From Flavobacteriales bacterium UBA1993 (GTDB lineage: Bacteria > Bacteroidota > Bacteroidia > Flavobacteriales_G > Salibacteraceae), in the NCBI GenBank assembly GCA_002336485.1, contig DDCZ01000058.1, positions 2,853 to 31,340 of the forward strand: 28,488 bases of DNA, given 5' to 3'. The position numbers and the translations under genes are program-made. Positions 24,436 through 28,488 of the stretch are shown in pieces. Positions within the stretch are counted from its first letter, which is position 1. Each line of letters opens with the position of its first letter. The notes beneath the pieces are model-generated. The model saw only the letters and a list, made by a program, of their open reading frames with translations, made no database searches and was not told the DNA's origin.

Positions 24436-25170
24436 TTAGTCCTCCCAACAACTCAAATCCATCTTCAGATAATCAGCAAGTTGTTGATTCAGACTTTTAT
24501 AATAATTCGAAAGAAAGGACCGCACTTCCCCTGAATAAGACTCCTGGTCAGTTTGGTTTCGATAGTTTGTAGAGGTCTTTATCTCAGTCGAATCTACGTT
24601 TAGAAACTCCCAAATCTTTTGTTGCTCTTCGATTTCCGAATTTACCAATCGTTCAAATAGAATGGGTAAAAAATCTTGGCGTTCAAAAGTTGCCAAATAC
24701 CGTTTTATAAACCTCAAATAATTCCCTCTTTCTAAGTAATTGAAAGGGTCTACCGAAGTTTTATCCGAGCTGATTATCGGTGGCTTGGTTGACAAGAATA
24801 CTTCTTCAGCCGTGCGGGATTCGAAGCCATTTGATTTACTAAAGCGATAATTTGACAAGGCCCTTTCTACAGGATCTCTCATTATCATGAGAATTTTACA
24901 CCCGGGCAATGTTTGCTTAATGCGTTCGGGTACGGATGCAGACTCGTAATAGCTTGTGCTTTTTTCGCCTAAGAAACTTGTTCCTTTCGCGTCGGAAAAC
25001 AGTGTGTTTCGATAATGATCGGCATCTCCGAATTGACTTAGAAAATATTTTGGCTCTGGCCTTATCGGTCTCGCCATATGAATTTCCGGATGTCTATCTA
25101 GAATTCCATACAAATGGGTAGACCCTGATCTCTGTGCCCCAATTACGATGAGATGGCGGAAATCACTCAA
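24436..25170 (-). CDS. Sulfotransferase of the PAPS-dependent family
   Basis: This 244-aa predicted cytoplasmic enzyme would move sulfate from PAPS to a hydroxyl or amino group of a sugar. The 5'-phosphosulfate loop is I-G-A-Q-R-S-G-S-T-H-L (10-20), with Arg14 where many family members have Lys. The 3'-phosphate loop is M-R-D-P-V-E-R-A-L-S-N-Y (97-108), with Arg98 and Ser106 in place. The H-P-E-I-H-M (28-33) and E-K-S-T-S-Y (69-74) motifs are as in heparan-type and bacterial polysaccharide sulfotransferases. It starts with TTG at 25170, overlapping the upstream stop by 8 nt; the next Met is past the P-loop, so a TTG start is forced. Sulfated exopolysaccharide is a plausible product, common in marine bacteria. 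Confidence 0.88.
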   Translation of the reverse strand: MSDFRHLIVIGAQRSGSTHLYGILDRHPEIHMARPIRPEPKYFLSQFGDADHYRNTLFSDAKGTSFLGEKSTSYYESASVPERIKQTLPGCKILMIMRDPVERALSNYRFSKSNGFESRTAEEVFLSTKPPIISSDKTSVDPFNYLERGNYLRFIKRYLATFERQDFLPILFERLVNSEIEEQQKIWEFLNVDSTEIKTSTNYRNQTDQESYSGEVRSFLSNYYKSLNQQLADYLKMDLSCWED

Positions 25171-26098
25171 CTACCTCGCGTATTTGATAAGGTTCGCTTG
25201 AGGCGAGCTGATTCATGATTCGAGCTAAATATTCTCCCATAATTCCGAGCATGATTAGAATAAAGCCGCACAAGAATGAAAGCAGGGCAACAATTGTGGT
25301 CCATCCTTCAACCTCAACTCCCAAAATCAGGGATTTGAAAATGAAAAACAAACCGGCTACAAAACTTAACAGACTTATTATTATTCCAGCACCGCTCACA
25401 ATTTTCAAAGGGTAGGATGAATAATTAAACAGTAAGCGAGCGACAAGCTGAAGAATTCGAATCAGCGTGTAGTTTGAAGACCCAATTTCTCGTTTATGAT
25501 GCTCTGTTTTTACATTGGCCATTTTTGACGCGCTCATCAATAGTAGGCCCGGGATGTACGGATAGTTTGTTCGGTAATCCAATAATCTCTGGGCAGTTGA
25601 CCTAGTAAATATTCGAAAATTAGTCAGTTTAATATGCTTTGGCTTTCCGAATATTTTTCCATTCAAATACCCAATCAGCTTAGTTCCGAGTTTTCGAACT
25701 CCAGCATGCATCTTCTGATTAAATTCTGCAAAAACAAGGTCGAACCCCTCCGAAATTTTGTTGATCAAATGATGAAGCTCCTCAGGTGGATTTTGCAAAT
25801 CGTCATCCATTGTGATGAGAAAGTCGCCCTTGCTTAATTTGATACCACAATAAACTGCCGTGTGTTGCCCATAATTCCGAAGCAAGTTTACAGATCGAAC
25901 GCGCTTATCTTTTTGCGACCACCGGCGCATAATCTCCCAACTATCATCCGGACTGCCGTCATTAACCAAAACCAACTCCACATTGTATCCTTGACTATCG
26001 CAAACAGTCAAAACACGATTTATTGTCTTATCCAAAATCTTTTCACTCCGATACACAGGAATAATAATGGAATAAAGTGTTGATTGATTAGCGCTCAT
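25163..26098 (-). CDS. Membrane-bound family 2 glycosyltransferase (GtrB/ArnC/DPM1-like)
   Basis: The product is 311 aa. It has a GT-A catalytic domain with I-I-I-P-V-Y-R-S-E (11-19), V-N-D-G-S-P-D-D-S (45-53), the metal-binding D-D-D (98-100) in T-M-D-D-D-L-Q-N-P, and a conserved S-K-G-D-F (89-93). Two C-terminal membrane helices follow (about 225-255 and 265-292). This plan is that of GtrB, ArnC and polyprenyl-phosphate mannosyl or glucosyl transferases, which charge undecaprenyl phosphate with a single sugar for transfer on the periplasmic side. If that holds, a GtrC-like periplasmic transferase should exist elsewhere; none is in the window. It may instead be a direct chain-building enzyme. 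Separated from the SGNH-like gene by 13 nt. Confidence 0.87.
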   Translation of the reverse strand: MSANQSTLYSIIIPVYRSEKILDKTINRVLTVCDSQGYNVELVLVNDGSPDDSWEIMRRWSQKDKRVRSVNLLRNYGQHTAVYCGIKLSKGDFLITMDDDLQNPPEELHHLINKISEGFDLVFAEFNQKMHAGVRKLGTKLIGYLNGKIFGKPKHIKLTNFRIFTRSTAQRLLDYRTNYPYIPGLLLMSASKMANVKTEHHKREIGSSNYTLIRILQLVARLLFNYSSYPLKIVSGAGIIISLLSFVAGLFFIFKSLILGVEVEGWTTIVALLSFLCGFILIMLGIMGEYLARIMNQLASSEPYQIREVVE

Positions 26099-26111
26099 TG
26101 ATACAAATCTA

Positions 26112-26999
26112 TTATTCTGAAAGGTGCCGAAATCGGATTACTAATATTCTGCTCGTTGAATCCTCGTTAAGTTCCTCTTTCACTTGATTCGATACCTGAT
26201 CAACTGCGTCTGTTGAAAAATGGGTCGCATCATGAAATGGATCCATTTTAACACCTACATATACGGTGTCAAGCGGCATATTATAATCGCTCGAAATAGA
26301 GGATAAGTTGCTGTCGTAATGGTTTTGAATTAACGAAAACCTTGAATCTGTTAACTGCTGACATACCGGCCACGAAATGATATGAAACCGACCCGCCTTA
26401 TCAGAAAGTTCATCAAATGCATGGTGCATCCATCGATCCTTAAACTCGAACAACCCCTCAAATTGATTGTTGTCAATCACCTCTAATATGTTTCCAATAT
26501 ATTTCAATCGCTTTGTTGAATCTGGCCGATTCGAAAATCGACCATGGCGTACGGACTCAAGTCCACTTATTGAAAACTCGTAACGAATATTGGTTCGTAC
26601 GATTTCTTTGAAGTCAACACTAAATGCATTCGATTGATTAGCCTGGTAGAAAGCCTGCATCGCATCAAGTTGAAATCCGGCTTCGGATCGATCTTTTTGG
26701 TACCGATAATAGAGCGGCCCCATCCCGACAATAGCATCTCCCTTTGCGGGAAACCGATGCGCAAATGAAATCAGATCATAATACCCATTTCCATGTTTGG
26801 CAACGCTGAATGGCGGTTTGTCCAAATCAAGCATGGAAGGATCTAGTCCCTGTATCATTTGCGAATCACCCCAGATCCAGGTTCTTTTTTCAATCATCTC
26901 AAGGGTTGACCAATAGTTTAAAAAGAACACATGCCACAGCCCAGCAAACAATGCTATCGAAACCAATATGAGCAATATGTATTTAATAAACTGGTTCAC
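26112..26999 (-). CDS. Membrane-anchored SGNH-like protein, likely partner of the MBOAT acyltransferase
   Basis: This 295-aa protein has one N-terminal membrane segment (residues 5-27), so its body is probably periplasmic. I do not recognise a named family, but it carries the SGNH-hydrolase marks: W-G-D-S-Q-M-I-Q-G-L-D-P (43-54), with Ser46 as nucleophile, and D-A-T-H (257-260), a D-x-x-H dyad near the C-terminus. Proteins of this shape (AlgJ/AlgX, PatB, DltD-like) take an acyl group from the MBOAT partner and pass it to the polymer. The GTG start (26999) overlaps the MBOAT stop as TAGTG. The middle of the protein (about 80-240) is not conserved with anything I can name. Confidence 0.7.
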   Translation of the reverse strand: MNQFIKYILLILVSIALFAGLWHVFFLNYWSTLEMIEKRTWIWGDSQMIQGLDPSMLDLDKPPFSVAKHGNGYYDLISFAHRFPAKGDAIVGMGPLYYRYQKDRSEAGFQLDAMQAFYQANQSNAFSVDFKEIVRTNIRYEFSISGLESVRHGRFSNRPDSTKRLKYIGNILEVIDNNQFEGLFEFKDRWMHHAFDELSDKAGRFHIISWPVCQQLTDSRFSLIQNHYDSNLSSISSDYNMPLDTVYVGVKMDPFHDATHFSTDAVDQVSNQVKEELNEDSTSRILVIRFRHLSE

Positions 27000-28402
27000 T
27001 AAAACTGAAAATAAATAAACTCTGTTGAGGAATCCCGAAATACAAAAATGAGGGTCATGAACAAACCTAGAATCGGGACTTCAAGCATTCCAAGGTTTAA
27101 TTTTTCGAGTCGCTCATCATTCCGAAGTGGCCACTCAAGAGCTACCAGCGCAGCAGGAAACAATAGGTATGCACTATATGCTGTATCACCCAGGTTGCTA
27201 AAAGAAAATATGTATTCCCAAGCTTGTCCGATACTCTCCGATCTAAAGAAAACCCAGCCGATACAAACAAACGCGAACGTTGTTCCAACGGACAACCAAT
27301 CCCTAACTCCATATCGATCGCTTTGCCCTGCCTGTAGATGTTTACGATTTGAGCCTAATAGAAACAATGGCAGGAACAATAAGGCGTGCAGTGCCCCCCA
27401 AGCAATAAATGTCCAATTAGCTCCATGCCAGAGGCCACTGACCAGAAATATGACGAAAATATTTCTTATTTGAATGGCTCTTGATCCTCTCGAACCACCG
27501 ATGGGGATATACAGGTAATCTCTAAACCACGTGGATAAACTAATGTGCCATCGTCTCCAAAATTCCCCAATGTTTCTTGCGAAATAGGGGAATTTAAAAT
27601 TTGACATTAAATCAAACCCGAACAGCTTGGCGGAACCAATGGCGATATCGCTGTAGCCCGAAAAATCACCATAGATCTGAAAAGCAAACAAGATAGATCC
27701 TATGATTAGTGTAATTCCACTTTGCTCGGTATAGGTCTCGAAAATTGAGTCGACTATTGGTGCTAAGGTATCTGCAATTACGATCTTCTTGAACAATCCC
27801 CAAACGATAAGCCGGATTCCCGATTTAGCTGATTCAAAATCAAACTTTCTACGAGTAGAAAACTGAGGCAATAGATGCGCCGCTCGTTCAATTGGACCAG
27901 CGACTAATTGCGGAAAAAAGCTAACAAAGGCGGCGAAATTTATCAGACTGTCCGTAGGCTTTAGCTTGTTGTAATAGATATCCAACGAGTAAGACATCGT
28001 CTGAAACGTATAAAAGCTGATCCCAACCGGAAGAATTACGTTTAAGGACCAAATATTTGTATCGAACCCTATCGATGACAGCGCAAGATTGAGCTCATGA
28101 ATAAAAAAATTGTAATACTTGAACACCCCTAATAAACCAAGGTTCATCATCATACTCAGCGCGAGCCACATTTTTCTGTGGCGTTTGTCGCTGGCTCCAT
28201 CAATACGGAAACCAACGAAATAATCGAGTAAGGTTGATGCAGCAATCAAGGTTAAGAATCTCCAATCCCACCAACCGTAAAACACATAGCTCGCAACGAG
28301 TACAAAAATATTCTGCCACTTAAGGTTGACATTATTTAGCGCCCAATAAATTGCGAATACGATCACTAAAAAGACGGCAAATATTGGGGATGAGAAAACC
28401 AC
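26999..28402 (-). CDS. MBOAT-family membrane O-acyltransferase (AlgI-like)
   Basis: This 467-aa inner-membrane protein with about 10-12 hydrophobic segments moves an acyl group, normally acetyl from acetyl-CoA, to the periplasmic side for attachment to the polymer. The catalytic core reads Y-G-D-F-S-G-Y-S-D (244-252), F-W-R-R-W-H-I-S-L-S-T-W-F-R-D-Y-L-Y-I-P (281-300, with His286) and S-G-L-W-H-G-A-N-W (322-330, with the essential His326). P-Q-L-V-A-G-P-I-E-R (164-173) is another AlgI hallmark. The GTG start at 28402 is right for the family (S-S-P-I-F beginning); it overlaps the upstream stop as TAGTG. The C-terminus I-Y-F-Q-F is also typical. It pairs with the SGNH-like gene that follows. Confidence 0.93.
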   Translation of the reverse strand: MVFSSPIFAVFLVIVFAIYWALNNVNLKWQNIFVLVASYVFYGWWDWRFLTLIAASTLLDYFVGFRIDGASDKRHRKMWLALSMMMNLGLLGVFKYYNFFIHELNLALSSIGFDTNIWSLNVILPVGISFYTFQTMSYSLDIYYNKLKPTDSLINFAAFVSFFPQLVAGPIERAAHLLPQFSTRRKFDFESAKSGIRLIVWGLFKKIVIADTLAPIVDSIFETYTEQSGITLIIGSILFAFQIYGDFSGYSDIAIGSAKLFGFDLMSNFKFPYFARNIGEFWRRWHISLSTWFRDYLYIPIGGSRGSRAIQIRNIFVIFLVSGLWHGANWTFIAWGALHALLFLPLFLLGSNRKHLQAGQSDRYGVRDWLSVGTTFAFVCIGWVFFRSESIGQAWEYIFSFSNLGDTAYSAYLLFPAALVALEWPLRNDERLEKLNLGMLEVPILGLFMTLIFVFRDSSTEFIYFQF

Positions 28403-28488
28403 TAACCTTTCGTCTTCAGTTGAAATCGGTTAGAGATGGAGTCTATAAATAGAGCGAGTCCAAGGACGAACAATGGAGTTGCCGGCAT
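28402..28488 (-). CDS. C-terminal tail of an unidentified upstream gene (cut by window edge)
   Basis: An open minus-strand frame enters from the right edge and ends in TAG at 28402-28404, giving at least 28 residues. It contains a hydrophobic helix (L-F-V-L-G-L-A-L-F-I) and a basic tail (L-K-T-K-G), as in the last segment of a membrane protein. An in-frame ATG at the very edge (28488) is not evidence of a start. The stop overlaps the GTG of the MBOAT gene (TAGTG), so it belongs to the same operon. The family cannot be named. Confidence 0.55.
   Translation of the reverse strand: MPATPLFVLGLALFIDSISNRFQLKTKG

Larger units (their letters stand above)
15494..28488 (-). other. Surface polysaccharide biosynthesis operon (downstream part)
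   Basis: Thirteen minus-strand genes run without a gap longer than 13 nt; eleven of the junctions are overlaps or contacts. Contents: two GT2, three GT4, a Wzy/WaaL-type membrane protein, a WecE-like aminotransferase, an AsnB-like amidotransferase, a sulfotransferase, a WcaF-like acetyltransferase and an MBOAT/SGNH pair. This is the gene set of a Wzy-dependent exopolysaccharide or O-antigen. The promoter, flippase, initiating phosphosugar transferase and export genes are not in the window. No terminator is seen after the last gene at 15494. Confidence 0.85.

Noticed and set aside
25163..26098. Dolichol-phosphate mannose synthase as a specific name
   Set aside because: The fold fits, but the two C-terminal helices and the context fit GtrB or ArnC as well, so only the family level is given.
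27048..27473. A 141-codon plus-strand ORF
   Set aside because: It is antisense to the MBOAT gene, which carries all catalytic motifs. No signal, domain or promoter box supports it.
1..28488. CRISPR array, tRNA, rRNA, insertion sequence, integrase or phage gene
   Set aside because: I looked for repeat-spacer periodicity, transposase or integrase motifs and tRNA-like folds by eye and found none. Short RNA genes could still be missed.

Overview
The window reads as chromosomal DNA of a Bacteroidota bacterium, most likely in or near the Flavobacteriales. The grounds are one protein with a type A and one with a type B (gliding-motility-associated) type IX secretion C-terminal domain, a DUF6089-like outer-membrane barrel, several perfect TAnnTTTG promoter boxes of the Bacteroidota kind, and weak or absent Shine-Dalgarno sequences. 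The genus cannot be fixed from what I can see.

Layout. 1-1290 (+) is the C-terminal part of a large secreted PKD/Ig-like adhesin ending in a type A sorting domain, followed by a strong terminator. 1379-1699 (+) is a small cysteine-rich lipoprotein with its own terminator. 1840-6086 (+) is a four-gene MacAB-type export system: one ATPase, two paralogous permeases and one periplasmic adaptor, with no TolC gene visible. It converges with 2 bp to spare on a minus-strand operon (11752 down to 6089): guaB, a double-parvulin PPIase, a parvulin-less SurA-N-like lipoprotein and a SurA-like chaperone. This guaB/PPIase/SurA order is, from memory, recurrent in Bacteroidota. 13908-11842 (-) is a surface protein with fibronectin-III-like repeats and a type B sorting domain. 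It is divergent from 14032-15491 (+), a DUF6089-like barrel protein and a small secreted protein of unknown function.

15494-28488 (-) is the downstream part of a long surface-polysaccharide operon. In transcription order (right to left) it has: an unknown membrane-protein tail cut by the window edge, MBOAT O-acyltransferase, SGNH-like partner, GtrB/ArnC-like glycosyltransferase, sulfotransferase, WecE/RffA-like sugar aminotransferase, GT4, Wzy/WaaL-type polymerase or ligase, GT4, AsnB-type amidotransferase, GT4, WcaF-like acetyltransferase and a GT2. Almost every junction overlaps (TAGTG, ATGA, TAATG or 8-17 nt) and several starts are GTG or TTG, so strong translational coupling is likely. 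The predicted product is a Wzy-type glycan with an amino-deoxysugar and possible O-acyl, sulfate and amide decorations. The flippase, the initiating transferase and the export machinery are not in the window and may lie beyond the right edge.

No tRNA, rRNA, CRISPR array, insertion sequence or phage gene was seen. No gene-free gap exceeds about 150 bp. Nothing here is a clearly new system. The best candidates for novelty are the sulfated/acylated/amidated polysaccharide cluster, the type-B surface protein divergent from a DUF6089 barrel, and the parvulin-less chaperone lipoprotein.
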